Source of the DNA: Amycolatopsis dendrobii
GTDB lineage: Bacteria; Actinomycetota; Actinomycetes; Mycobacteriales; Pseudonocardiaceae
Reading direction: 5' to 3'
Length of the DNA stretch: 64,000 nucleotides
NCBI RefSeq assembly: GCF_014145675.1
Contig: NZ_JACGZW010000017.1
Coordinates: forward strand, 122,097 to 186,096
Shown here one piece after another: positions 14,871-23,592 of the stretch. The position numbers and the translations under genes were made by a program. Below the pieces are notes generated by a model. It saw nothing but the letters and a program-made list of their open reading frames with translations. It searched no databases and was not told the origin of the DNA. Each line of letters begins with the position of its first letter. The stretch's first letter is position 1.

Positions 14871-17156
14871 TCAGGCTTTCGCCTCCGCCGGAGTCTCCGA
14901 CATGACGCTGCCGCGCCGCTTGGACACGACGATCGCCGCGACGATCACCGCGACCGCGACGACCGCGATCACGATCCGCCACGTGGTGTCCGCGCCGCCG
15001 CCGAGCGTCAGCGTGACCACCGCGGGCGCGATCAGCACCGAGACCAGGTTCATGACCTTGATCAGCGGGTTGATCGCGGGACCGGCGGTGTCCTTGAACG
15101 GGTCGCCGACGGTGTCGCCGATGATCGTCGCCTCGTGCGCGTCGGAACCCTTGCCGCCGTGGTTGCCGTCCTCGACGAGCTTCTTGGCGTTGTCCCAGGC
15201 GCCACCGGAGTTGGCGAGGAAGATCGCCATCAGCGTGCCGGTCGCGATCGCACCCGCCAGGTAGCCGGCGAGCGCACCGGTGCCGAGCCCGAAACCGACC
15301 GCGATCGGCGCGAAAACGGCCAGCAGACCCGGCGTCGCCAGCTCCCGCAGCGAATCGCGGGTGACGATGTCGACGACCCGGCCGTACTCGGGCCGCGTGG
15401 TGCCCTCCATGATCCCGGGGATGTCGCGGAACTGGCGGCGCACCTCGTACACCACCGCGCCCGCGGCGCGCGAAACCGCGTTGACCGCGAGACCGGAGAA
15501 GAGGAACACCACTGCCGCCCCGACGATCACGCCGACCAGCGTGTTCGGGCTGACGACCTGGTTGACGAACGAGGACACCGCGGTGACCGCGCCCTCGCCG
15601 CGTTCGGCCACGGTCTTCGCGATCGCGTCCGAATAGGACCCGAACAGCGCAGTCGCCGCCAGCACCGCGGTGGCGATCGCGATGCCCTTGGTGATGGCCT
15701 TGGTGGTGTTGCCGACCGCGTCCAGTTCGGTGAGGATCTGCGCGGCCTTCTCGTCGACGTCGCCGGACATCTCGGCGATGCCCTGCGCGTTGTCCGAGAC
15801 CGGGCCGAAGGTGTCCATCGCGACGATGACGCCGACGGTGGTCAGCAGGCCGGTGCCGGCCAGCGCCACCGCGAACAGCGCGACGCCGCCGCCGAGCAGG
15901 TAAGCGCCGAACACGGCCGCGCCGATCACCAGCGCGGTGTACACGGCGGACTCGAACCCGACCGAGATGCCGGACAGGATCACCGTCGCCGCACCGGTTT
16001 CCGACGTCTTGCCGACGTCCTGCACCGGCTTGTGCTCGGTGCCGGTGTAGTAGCCGGTGATGCGCAGGATCAGCGCGGCGAGCACGATGCCGATGATCAC
16101 CGAGACCGTCGCGATCACCGCGGGGTTGCCGGTGTTGTGCGCGTAGCCCTCGCCGAATTCGGCGAAGCTGTTCGGCAGGTACACGAACGCGGCGATCGCC
16201 GACAGCACCGCGGAAATGACCGCGGAGATGTAGAACGAGCGGTTGATCGTGACCAGGCCGCCCTCGCCCGCGCGCGCCTTGGTGATGTAGACGCCGATCA
16301 CCGCGGTGATCACGCCGATGGCGGGCACGATCAGCGGGAAGATCAGGCCGGACGCGCCGAACGCGGAACTGCCGAGGATCAGCGCGGCGACGAGCATCAC
16401 CGCGTAGGACTCGAAGAGGTCCGCGGCCATGCCCGCGCAGTCGCCCACGTTGTCGCCGACGTTGTCGGCGATCGTCGCGGCGTTGCGCGGGTCGTCCTCG
16501 GGGATGCCCTGCTCAACCTTGCCGACCAGGTCGGCGCCGACGTCGGCGGCCTTGGTGAAGATGCCGCCGCCGACCCGCATGAACATGGCGATCAGCGCGG
16601 CGCCGAAACCGAAGCCCTCCAACACCTTCGGTGCCTGGCCGGTGTAGACGAGCACCACGATCGCCGCGCCGAAAAGGCCGAGCCCGACGGTGATCATGCC
16701 GACCACGCCGCCGGTGCGGAACGCCACGCGCATCGCCTTCTCGCGACCGCCCTCCTCGCGCGACGCGGCCGCCACCCGCAGGTTCGCCTGCGTGGCCAGC
16801 CACATGCCGAGGTAGCCGATGGTGAACGAGAACGCCGCCCCGACCAGGAAGAAGATCGACCGGCCGATCCGTTCGCTCCAGTCGTCCGCGGGAAGCGCGA
16901 ACAGGAGCAGGAACACGATCACGCCGAAGATGGCGAGGGTGTTGCGCTGCCGCTTCAGGTATGCGGCCGCACCTTCCTGCACTGCCTTGGCGATGTCCTG
17001 CATCTTGGCGGTGCCCTGGCCCGCGGCCAGCACCTCCTTGAGCAGTACGTAACCGATGGCCAGTGCGACAAGGGCGACCACGGCGACCACACCGACGATG
17101 GTGTAGCCACCCCCGGTGAGCGTGATACCGCCCTCCGCGAGGAACTGCCGGGACAT
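14871..17156 (-). CDS. hppA: K+-independent H+-translocating pyrophosphatase
   Basis: This membrane-bound pyrophosphatase couples PPi hydrolysis to proton pumping. It has 761 residues and about 16 transmembrane helices, the normal size. The substrate site shows DVGADLVGKVEQGIPEDDPRN and the acidic motif NVGDNVGDCAGMAADLFES. A second acidic region, near the C-terminus, contains GDTVGDPFKDTAGPAINPLIK. The sequence GNTTKAITKG has lysine at the position that distinguishes potassium-independent from potassium-dependent enzymes (Ala there). ATG 17156 is chosen because AGGAGG lies upstream. A dyad GTGCAAGCAATGCAC at 17250-17264 lies about 95 bases before the start. Confidence 0.97.
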   Translation of the reverse strand: MSRQFLAEGGITLTGGGYTIVGVVAVVALVALAIGYVLLKEVLAAGQGTAKMQDIAKAVQEGAAAYLKRQRNTLAIFGVIVFLLLFALPADDWSERIGRSIFFLVGAAFSFTIGYLGMWLATQANLRVAAASREEGGREKAMRVAFRTGGVVGMITVGLGLFGAAIVVLVYTGQAPKVLEGFGFGAALIAMFMRVGGGIFTKAADVGADLVGKVEQGIPEDDPRNAATIADNVGDNVGDCAGMAADLFESYAVMLVAALILGSSAFGASGLIFPLIVPAIGVITAVIGVYITKARAGEGGLVTINRSFYISAVISAVLSAIAAFVYLPNSFAEFGEGYAHNTGNPAVIATVSVIIGIVLAALILRITGYYTGTEHKPVQDVGKTSETGAATVILSGISVGFESAVYTALVIGAAVFGAYLLGGGVALFAVALAGTGLLTTVGVIVAMDTFGPVSDNAQGIAEMSGDVDEKAAQILTELDAVGNTTKAITKGIAIATAVLAATALFGSYSDAIAKTVAERGEGAVTAVSSFVNQVVSPNTLVGVIVGAAVVFLFSGLAVNAVSRAAGAVVYEVRRQFRDIPGIMEGTTRPEYGRVVDIVTRDSLRELATPGLLAVFAPIAVGFGLGTGALAGYLAGAIATGTLMAIFLANSGGAWDNAKKLVEDGNHGGKGSDAHEATIIGDTVGDPFKDTAGPAINPLIKVMNLVSVLIAPAVVTLTLGGGADTTWRIVIAVVAVAVIVAAIVVSKRRGSVMSETPAEAKA

Positions 17157-17249
17157 TCGTCCTCCTGGGAACGCCGTTTGGCCAGCGCGGGCCCGTCGTA
17201 CCCGGCGCGCCTGCACTGGCGGGGATCTGTGCCGAAGGACACGCTAGCC

Positions 17250-17264
17250 GTGCAAGCAATGCAC
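17250..17264. promoter_or_regulatory. Dyad upstream of hppA
   Basis: GTGCA-AGCAA-TGCAC is a perfect 5-bp inverted repeat with a 5-base spacer. It sits in the leftward hppA promoter region, between hppA and the divergent helicase gene. The regulator is unknown. Confidence 0.35.
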
Positions 17265-17369
17265 GTCTCACATGACGCTCGCCACAGTGGGTGTGGATCG
17301 AGGGAGTGTATTGGTAGTGATCTGCGCGTCCGCAATGCGTCCCGGCGAGAGCACGTTCGGTAACCTTGT

Positions 17370-20300
17370 GTGATTGGTCACTGGATCGATCTCGGCCCGG
17401 TTTTGTCGGTGCCCTGTGCGAAGCTTCGGCACGTGGTGGGAGAGCGAGGACGGAGGCTGCTGGACCGGGTCACGGCGGGGATCCCGGCGCACGAGAATCC
17501 GGTGACGCACGTGTCCCGGCTGCCGGAACGCGCGGCCCGGCACGAGCCGTGGCCGGAGTGGGCGGAGCCGTCGGCGGTCGCGGCGTTCCGTGCGTCCGGA
17601 GTCGAAAAACCGTGGCGGCACCAGGTCGAAGCGGCTTCGCTGGCTCATGCGGGCACCCACGTCGTGGTGTCCACCGGCACCGCGTCGGGGAAGTCGCTGG
17701 CGTATCAGCTGCCGGTGCTCAGCGCGTTGGCCGCGGACCCGCGGGCGACCGCGCTGTACCTCTCGCCGACGAAGGCGCTCGGCGCTGATCAGCTGCGCGC
17801 GGTGTCCTCTTTGGACGTCCCGGGCGTACGCGCGGCGGCGTTCGACGGGGACACCCCGATGACAGAGCGCGACTGGGTCCGCGCGCACGCGAACTGGGTG
17901 TTCAGCAACCCCGACATGCTGCACCGCGGCATCCTTTCGGCGCACTCCCGATGGACGCAGTTCTTCCGCCGGTTGCGGTACGTCGTGGTCGACGAATGCC
18001 ACAGCTATCGCGGCGTCTTCGGCTCGCACGTCGCGCTGCTGCTGCGCCGCCTGCGCCGAGTGGCGGAGCACTACGGCGCTTCCCCGGTGTTCGTGCTGGC
18101 TTCGGCGACCACTGCTTCGCCAGCCTCCTTCGCCACGCGGCTCACCGGCGTGGAGTGTTCCGCGGTCACCGACGACGCTTCGCCGCGCGGGGCGCGCACG
18201 GTCGCATTGTGGGAGCCGCCGTTGCTGGACGAACTGACTGGCGAGAACGGCGCACCCGTCCGCCGTCCGGCCGGCGTCGAGACCGCGCGAATTCTCACCG
18301 AACTGGTCGTCGAAGGCGCTCGATCCCTGGCTTTCGTCCGCTCGCGCCGCGGTGCTGAGCTGACCGCTCTGGGAGCACGCCGCCTCCTGTCCGAAGTGGA
18401 CCCTCGGCTGGCGGATACCGTTGCCGCGTACCGGTCCGGCTATCTCCCTGAAGAGCGTCGTGCTCTGGAGCAAGCTCTGCTCTCTGGCCGCCTGTTAGGT
18501 GTCGCAACCACGAACGCCTTGGAACTGGGCGTCGACATCGCGGGCCTGGATGCCGTGGTTCTGGCTGGTTACCCCGGCACTCTCGCGTCGTTCTGGCAAC
18601 AATCCGGCCGCGCCGGACGTTCGGGCGATGAGGCGCTCGTGGTGTTCGTCGCCCGAGACGATCCGCTCGACACCTATCTCGTGCACCATCCGGCCGCGTT
18701 GCTGGAACGCCCCGTCGAAACCGCCGTCCTGGACCCCACAAACCCGTACGTGCTAGGACCGCAACTCGCCTGCGCCGTCGCGGAGCTGCCGCTCACCGAA
18801 CCCGAGCTGGAAACATTCGGCGGCGAGGCGGCCCGCGCAGTGCTGGCGGATCTGGCCGAAGAGAAGTTGCTGCGCCGCCGTTCCAGCGGCTGGTACTGGA
18901 CTTCGCGCGACCGCCCACACGGAGAAGTCGGCATCCGCGGCTCAGGCGGCGACCAAATCGCGGTGGTGGAAGCGGACTCCGGCCGAATGCTGGGCACCGT
19001 CGACCCCGGTTCGGCTTGCTACTCCGTCCATCCGGGTGCGGTGTATTTGCATCAGGGGTCGTCGTATGTCGTCGATGAGCTGGATCTGGAGACGGGTCTG
19101 GCGCTGGTGCACGCGGAGGACCCGGACTGGACGACTTCGCCGCGCGAGATCGTGGACATCTCGGTGCTGTCGACAGAAGAACAATGCCGCCACGGCGGAG
19201 TGACGGTGTGCCTGGGCGAGGTCGCGGTGACGTCGCAGGTGGTGGGGTACCTGCGGAGGCGGCCGTCGGGCGAGGTGCTGGACCACACGCCGCTCGACCT
19301 GCCAGAACAGAGCCTCCACACGAGAGCGGTTTGGTACACGGTTTCGGGTGAGCTGCTGGAGTCTCCGGCTGGGCGTGGTGTCGGCGAAACCGCTGCTGGG
19401 TCAACGAACAGGGCGGCGGTCGATGGGCCAGGCTTGCCTGGAAGCACCTCGCCAGCTGAGAAGGAGGACGGAACTGCTGCGGGGTCGGCAGCGAGCCGGG
19501 AGGTTGGCGGAGCGGCGGAGTTAGAGGGCGCATCGCCAGCCGCCGGGAAGTCCGGCCGCGCGGGTGCGGTGTCGGCGAGCGGCGGGCCAGTCGGAGAACC
19601 GGCGGGGACCGAGAGTGCATCGCCAACCGCCGGGGGGACCGGCGGGACGACTGTCGGGTCAGCGGCTAGTCATCCGGCCGGAGAACCGGCGGAAACGGGG
19701 AGTGCATCGCCGGTCTCCGGGGCCGCTGCGGGGGCAGCGACCAGCCATGCGACGGGCGAACCGGCGGGGACCGAGAGTGCGTCACCAACCGCCGGGGGAA
19801 TCGGCGGGACCGCTGCGGGGGCAGCGGCCCGTCGTGCGGCTGGAAAACCGGTGGGGACCGGGGGTGCCTCGTCGGTTGTCGGGGTAACCGGCGAAGTTTC
19901 GGGCGATCCGGCGGCTGGGCGGGGGCCCGCTGCCGGGGTCGAGATCGGTGTTGCGGTGGGACCGGTGGGGACCGGGGGTGCTGGCAGAGCACCGGGGGGC
20001 GCCGGATTGCTTCCGGCGCGCGTCCCCGGTGCCCTGCATGCCGCCGAGCACGCGGCGATCGGCCTGCTACCGCTGTTCGCTACGTGCGACCGCTGGGACA
20101 TCGGCGGGGTGTCTACCGCGTGGCACGAGGACACCGGGGAGGCGACGGTGTTCGTGCACGATGGGCATCCCGGGGGTGCGGGGTTTGCCGACCGCGGTTA
20201 TGCCGCGATTGTCCCGTGGCTGGCCGCTACGCGGGAGGCGATCGTCTCCTGCGAGTGCCCGACGGGCTGCCCGTCCTGCGTCCAGTCGCCGAAGTGCGGG

Positions 20301-20405
20301 AACGGCAACGATCCGCTGGACAAGGCAGGGGCGGTGGCCGTACTGGGAGCCGTGCTCGGGGCGTTGCGTCAGCACGGGGAACAGTGCGGCCACGGTGGAG
20401 CGTGA
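17370..20405 (+). CDS. DEAD/DEAH-box helicase with DUF1998 domain (helicase/secretion neighbourhood)
   Basis: This superfamily-2 helicase has 1011 residues in the longest form. Motif I is STGTASGKSLAYQLP (about residue 108), motif II VVDECH, motif III SATT, and motif VI QQSGRAGRSGD. A C-terminal DUF1998 module carries four cysteines in CECPTGCPSCVQSPKCGN, as in MrfA/SftH-type DNA-repair helicases. This family sits next to Tad secretion genes in actinobacteria. Between VWYTV (about residue 654) and LHAAEHAAIGLLPLF (about residue 888) lies a Gly/Ala/Ser-rich insert of roughly 220 residues built from 29-residue repeats, where homologues have a short loop. The start is uncertain: GTG 17370, or GTG 17433 or 17436. 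It is divergent from hppA. Confidence 0.9.
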   Translation: MIGHWIDLGPVLSVPCAKLRHVVGERGRRLLDRVTAGIPAHENPVTHVSRLPERAARHEPWPEWAEPSAVAAFRASGVEKPWRHQVEAASLAHAGTHVVVSTGTASGKSLAYQLPVLSALAADPRATALYLSPTKALGADQLRAVSSLDVPGVRAAAFDGDTPMTERDWVRAHANWVFSNPDMLHRGILSAHSRWTQFFRRLRYVVVDECHSYRGVFGSHVALLLRRLRRVAEHYGASPVFVLASATTASPASFATRLTGVECSAVTDDASPRGARTVALWEPPLLDELTGENGAPVRRPAGVETARILTELVVEGARSLAFVRSRRGAELTALGARRLLSEVDPRLADTVAAYRSGYLPEERRALEQALLSGRLLGVATTNALELGVDIAGLDAVVLAGYPGTLASFWQQSGRAGRSGDEALVVFVARDDPLDTYLVHHPAALLERPVETAVLDPTNPYVLGPQLACAVAELPLTEPELETFGGEAARAVLADLAEEKLLRRRSSGWYWTSRDRPHGEVGIRGSGGDQIAVVEADSGRMLGTVDPGSACYSVHPGAVYLHQGSSYVVDELDLETGLALVHAEDPDWTTSPREIVDISVLSTEEQCRHGGVTVCLGEVAVTSQVVGYLRRRPSGEVLDHTPLDLPEQSLHTRAVWYTVSGELLESPAGRGVGETAAGSTNRAAVDGPGLPGSTSPAEKEDGTAAGSAASREVGGAAELEGASPAAGKSGRAGAVSASGGPVGEPAGTESASPTAGGTGGTTVGSAASHPAGEPAETGSASPVSGAAAGAATSHATGEPAGTESASPTAGGIGGTAAGAAARRAAGKPVGTGGASSVVGVTGEVSGDPAAGRGPAAGVEIGVAVGPVGTGGAGRAPGGAGLLPARVPGALHAAEHAAIGLLPLFATCDRWDIGGVSTAWHEDTGEATVFVHDGHPGGAGFADRGYAAIVPWLAATREAIVSCECPTGCPSCVQSPKCGNGNDPLDKAGAVAVLGAVLGALRQHGEQCGHGGA
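19593..19928 (+). repeat. 87-bp in-frame repeats inside the helicase gene
   Basis: Units start at 19593 (87 bp), 19680 (75 bp), 19755 (87 bp) and 19842. Each begins with Gly-(Glu/Lys)-Pro and continues with a (E/G)SASP-type core. The first and third are nearly identical through GEPAGTESASPTAGG. All unit lengths are multiples of three, so the frame is kept. A more degenerate copy precedes them. Confidence 0.85.
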
Positions 20406-20453
20406 AAACTTTCTTCGGTTGTCGCGTGCTGCCTGCCGGGATGGAACCGGAAA

Positions 20454-21074
20454 TCAGGCGGCGGCGCTCTCGACCAGCATCGAGGCGTGCTCGTCGGCGA
20501 GGGCGCGGACCAGCACGTCCTGCACCTCGGCGGCGGGCGGCAGCTGCCAGCCGCACACCTCGGGCTTCACGCGCCAGTGCACGACACCGTGCTGGAACGG
20601 CGACGGCGGCAGCGGGATGTAGCTGTCCTTGCCGTGCCACTGCACGGAAATCTGCTCGGCGAGTTCGGCGGGCAGGTGCTCGGAGGGCAAGGTGAGGAAC
20701 AGCCACCGGCCGTTCGGCATCGCGACGATCGGGGCCGGGTGCCCGATGGAACGCAGCAGCCGAGCGGCGCGCTTGCCCAGTTCCTGGTCCACCTCGACCG
20801 CGTCGAGCACGGTGCCGGTCGCCACGAGCAGGCTGTGCGTGCGGTCGCTGAACCAGCTGGCGACCTCGTGGGCGTGCGAACCGACCAGCTCACGCCAGTC
20901 GTCGCGCACCGGCACCGGCCGGCGCCAGGTCAGGTCGTCCCCCTCCGCGGTGATCGGCTCCGGGGTCGCCCCCGGAAGCACCGGCCAGCCGCGCCAGGCG
21001 AGGCCGATCGCCTCCGCACGCAGTTCGATGCGGAAGGCGTTCCGCCAGCTGTCCGGCCAATTCGCGTCCAACAT
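20454..21074 (-). CDS. Prim-pol-domain-like protein
   Basis: The 206-residue soluble protein resembles the bifunctional DNA primase/polymerase N-terminal domain found in short actinomycete proteins. Recognisable points are the early helix WRNAFRIELRAEAIGLAWRGWPVLPG, the strand TGTVLDAVEVD with acidic residues where the catalytic Asp pair would be (about residues 85-90), GRWLFLTLP, and the end WHGKDSYIPLPPSPF plus GWQLPPAAEV. Catalysis is not proved; streptomycete relatives are often treated as regulators. ATG 21074 is preceded by AGGAAAG. It is convergent with the helicase gene (48 bases apart) and lies upstream of the Tad region. Confidence 0.75.
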   Translation of the reverse strand: MLDANWPDSWRNAFRIELRAEAIGLAWRGWPVLPGATPEPITAEGDDLTWRRPVPVRDDWRELVGSHAHEVASWFSDRTHSLLVATGTVLDAVEVDQELGKRAARLLRSIGHPAPIVAMPNGRWLFLTLPSEHLPAELAEQISVQWHGKDSYIPLPPSPFQHGVVHWRVKPEVCGWQLPPAAEVQDVLVRALADEHASMLVESAAA

Positions 21075-22004
21075 TGCTTTCCTGCCTTCGAGGTCCGGTT
21101 TTCGCGCCGTCCGGGTCGGGGCCGTGGTGGCGCACGTCTCACTAAACGGCAAGTTGCACATTGCGGGGAAGACTCCACGCGACAACCGGCCGTTACCGAG
21201 CGATGAACGCCCAGTAGCCCACTGTCCGGCCGATAACAAGGTGCCGATCACCGGCCGCTGACCCCGCCGCCCGGCCCGCGAGAACGGGCCTACCACAGGA
21301 TTCGACACTTTCCCGCCCTTTCGCACGCGTACTGAGGCATACCGGCGGACTACCCGCTGACCTGGGGATTTGACCGTTCGGCGTGCGCCAGCGACCGCTG
21401 CTCGTGTTCTTCGCCACTCGTCGTCGGTGCCGGACAGGTCCGGGCGAACCGGGGGTTCCGGGGACTGGTCACCGGTCCGGCCCGTCGCCGACGAGCGGTT
21501 CCGGCGGGTGACCAGAACACCGCTGACGGCGGCCCTCGGCGACGGGGCGAGCGGGGTGTACGGGGGCGGTTGGCAGGTTGCAACTCCCTTCGGTCGGGTC
21601 GGGCGACTTCGGTTCTTGGCGCGGACCGGCGGTTGCGCGCGGGGCTCCGGCAGACGAACTAGCGGCCTAGGCGGAGGCGGATCCGGCTAGCCGAGGTACT
21701 CCCAGCGGCCGGGGAGCACTCGGGGTCGCAGAAGAACGCCGGGGCCGGGTGCAAGGAACCAGCGGCCAGTCGCTGGGACCGGGCTCCCGCTGCACCTGAA
21801 TAGGGCTACCCGGCCAGCAGCGGTGGCCGCGCGAGGAATCTGCGGCCAGCTGCGGAGCACGGCTACCGGACCGGAACTCGCCGCCTCTCACCACCGCCAA
21901 CTGGCCAGCACCGGTCCAGTCGCGGAGCATGACTACCTGCCGGGGCCGCGCGTCGCAGCCGCTGAGCGTGGCTACCGGGACCAGCGCCGATCGGGGTGGC
22001 TCCG
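21075..22004. other. 930-base gap between prim-pol gene and Tad operon
   Basis: No convincing gene is visible; the open frames lack ribosome sites and have atypical composition. From about 21800 to 21985 there are degenerate repeats built around GCGGAGCAC or GCGGAGCAT followed by GGCTACC or GACTACC, spaced roughly 40-70 bases. The region follows the 3' end of the leftward Tad operon and may be decayed sequence. Confidence 0.55.
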
Positions 22005-22367
22005 TCAGGGAGGCAGGTCTACCGGACCGGCGCGGGATTTTGCGGTGGGGGCTGGCAGGCCGGGGACGGGGGTGGTCACCGCGCGGACTTCGATGAAGGC
22101 GTCGCGGTCGTGCCAGCGGCAACTGGTGAGGACTGCGCGTTCGTGGTCGGCGACCTCCTTGGCTCGGGCGCAGGCGATGGTCGGTCCGGCGGCGGCGTGG
22201 GCTGCCGCGGCCAGTGCGCCCAGGTCGGCGGCGGCTTCGGTGCGGTGACGGGCGGTGATGGCCGCGGCTAGCCACCACACCAGGACTGTCACGGAAACCA
22301 GGGTTGCGGCAGCCAGTGCCGTCCAGATCGTGGCTACGCCGGCGTCGGGTGGCTGTTTTTCAGTCAT
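22005..22367 (-). CDS. TadE-like pilus/secretion protein (Rv3654c type)
   Basis: The 120-residue protein has one N-terminal transmembrane helix (about residues 12-37, GVATIWTALAAATLVSVTVLVWWL), then a helical, mostly extracytoplasmic part with two cysteines (IACARA and TSCRW) likely to form a disulphide. This is the layout of the TadE-like proteins encoded in the actinobacterial helicase/secretion neighbourhood, thought to be minor pilin-like components. It is the last gene of the Tad operon. Its ATG overlaps the preceding tadE stop (ATGA), so it is translationally coupled. Confidence 0.8.
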   Translation of the reverse strand: MTEKQPPDAGVATIWTALAAATLVSVTVLVWWLAAAITARHRTEAAADLGALAAAAHAAAGPTIACARAKEVADHERAVLTSCRWHDRDAFIEVRAVTTPVPGLPAPTAKSRAGPVDLPP

Positions 22368-22702
22368 GAGGATGGGCCTGGTTCGAGGATGGCGTAGGCG
22401 GTTGCGCTCAGGTGGAGGGCGGACAGGGCGTCGGTGGTTACTTCGGCGGTGAGGCCGTCGCCGGTGCGGTGGATGGAGAGGTGTGCGCCGCGCGGGGCAA
22501 TGGTTTGGACCACTGCGTCGGCGGCGCCTGGCTGCCCGGCTGCGGTCAGACGGGCGGCTTCGCGGGCCGCATCCAGGCAGCGGAGGTGTCCGGCGATCGC
22601 GCTGGTGCCCGCGAGCAGGATCGCCAGCACGGCGGTCAGCGCGCCCAAGGACAGGGCGGCTTCTACCGTGACGAATCCGCCGTCCCGGCGACGGCTGGCC
22701 AT
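22364..22702 (-). CDS. TadE-family pseudopilin
   Basis: The 112-residue protein begins MASRRRDGGFVTVEAALSLG, a TadE signature. A short positive leader precedes a hydrophobic helix with glutamate at the fifth position of the would-be mature pilin (FVTVE), ready for prepilin peptidase. It continues with an amphipathic helix (HLRCLDAAREAARL) and ends with a beta-rich tail. It corresponds to Rv3655c. ATG 22702 overlaps the stop of the DUF4244 gene (TGATG), and the stop overlaps the next gene (ATGA). A minor pilin or scaffold role in Flp/Tad pili follows from family knowledge. Confidence 0.85.
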   Translation of the reverse strand: MASRRRDGGFVTVEAALSLGALTAVLAILLAGTSAIAGHLRCLDAAREAARLTAAGQPGAADAVVQTIAPRGAHLSIHRTGDGLTAEVTTDALSALHLSATAYAILEPGPSS

Positions 22703-22866
22703 CAGGTGGCCACCGTCAGCGCTTTTTGCACCAGGCCGGCCAACGTCGCGGAGACCGAGTCTCCGCTGAGCAGCACGTAGAGCGCCACGGCGAACGCGGC
22801 CGCGGCTACCGTGCCGATGGCGTATTCGGCGGTGGTGGTGCCCTCGTCTCCGGGCAAGAACCACAT
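22702..22866 (-). CDS. Flp-pilin-like DUF4244 protein, 54 residues
   Basis: This small gene encodes 54 residues. It starts at ATG 22866 after AAAGGGAA and stops at TGA 22702-22704. The sequence has the pilin motif GTTTAEYAIGTVAAAAFAVA: a glycine cleavage site, glutamate-5 and tyrosine-6, followed by a single hydrophobic helix and a short C-terminal segment. It matches the DUF4244 family (Rv3656c), considered the major Flp-like pilin subunit of the actinobacterial Tad locus. It lies between tadC and tadE, and its stop is coupled to tadE. Confidence 0.85.
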   Translation of the reverse strand: MWFLPGDEGTTTAEYAIGTVAAAAFAVALYVLLSGDSVSATLAGLVQKALTVAT

Positions 22867-22896
22867 GGTCGGATTCCCTTTCTGTCGTGGATGGGT

Positions 22897-23592
22897 TCAC
22901 AGCAGGCCGCCGATTCGCCCGGCCAGGCCGAGCACTACCGGCAGCACGCCGAGGGCGAAGAACGCGGGCAGGAAGCACAGCCCGACCGGCAAGGCCAGGG
23001 CGACTCCGGCGCGTTCGGCGCGTTCTTCGGCCTCGACGCCCAGTCCGTCGCGGATGCGATGGGCCAGGTCGTCCGCGGTCGAGGCGAGGGCCGCCCCGGA
23101 CCGCGCGGTTCTGGTGGCTGCGACTGCTAACTCGGCGAAGCCCGGGCGGGCTCGGAGGGGGGTCCAGGCGGGAGCCGGGTCCGCGCCAAGGGCTAGCAGG
23201 TTTGCTGTTGCGTGCAGGGCGGTTTCGGTGCCCGGTGGTGCGCCGGGCGCTACGGCTTCCAGTGCGGTCGGGACTGGCATTCCGGCGCGCAGGCAGGCGG
23301 CGAGCATGTCCAGTACTGACGCGGAACGGAGTCGTTCGAGGACGTCGTCTGGGTTTTTGGGGTGGCGGGATCGGCGTAGGAGCCACCATGAGCCTGCGCA
23401 GGCGGCTAGTCCTGCTGGGATTCCGGTGAGGATGGTTGCGGAGACACCTACGACGATTGCCGCGGCGGGGTGCCAGACCTCTGGCCGCGGGGTGCGGGGT
23501 GGGCGTTGGGGCCGGGCTAGGTGTCGGGGCGGGGCGCTTTCTGGCCAGAGCAGTAGTGCGATGGCGGCGAGGGCGAGGCTCAGGGCGGTCAT
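22897..23592 (-). CDS. tadC: Type II secretion F-domain protein (TadC-like)
   Basis: The 231-residue inner-membrane platform protein has hydrophobic segments at the N-terminus, around residues 43-72 and at the C-terminus. The cytoplasmic T2SSF domain contains VLDMLAACLRAGMPVPTALEAVA and DDLAHRIRDGLGVEAEERAERAGV. With TadB it forms the base on which the TadA ATPase acts. ATG 23592 overlaps the tadB stop (ATGA). The 3' end is followed after 30 bases by the pilin-like gene. It corresponds to Rv3657c by order. Confidence 0.88.
   Translation of the reverse strand: MTALSLALAAIALLLWPESAPPRHLARPQRPPRTPRPEVWHPAAAIVVGVSATILTGIPAGLAACAGSWWLLRRSRHPKNPDDVLERLRSASVLDMLAACLRAGMPVPTALEAVAPGAPPGTETALHATANLLALGADPAPAWTPLRARPGFAELAVAATRTARSGAALASTADDLAHRIRDGLGVEAEERAERAGVALALPVGLCFLPAFFALGVLPVVLGLAGRIGGLL

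Noticed and set aside
14196..17363. 1055-codon plus-strand frame opposite hppA
   Set aside because: It mirrors hppA codons, is composed mostly of Arg, Asp, His and Gly, and lacks any domain.
22364..23389. 341-codon frame joining tadE with upstream sequence
   Set aside because: Only its last 112 codons encode a TadE protein; the first part is the shadow of tadC, which is in another frame.
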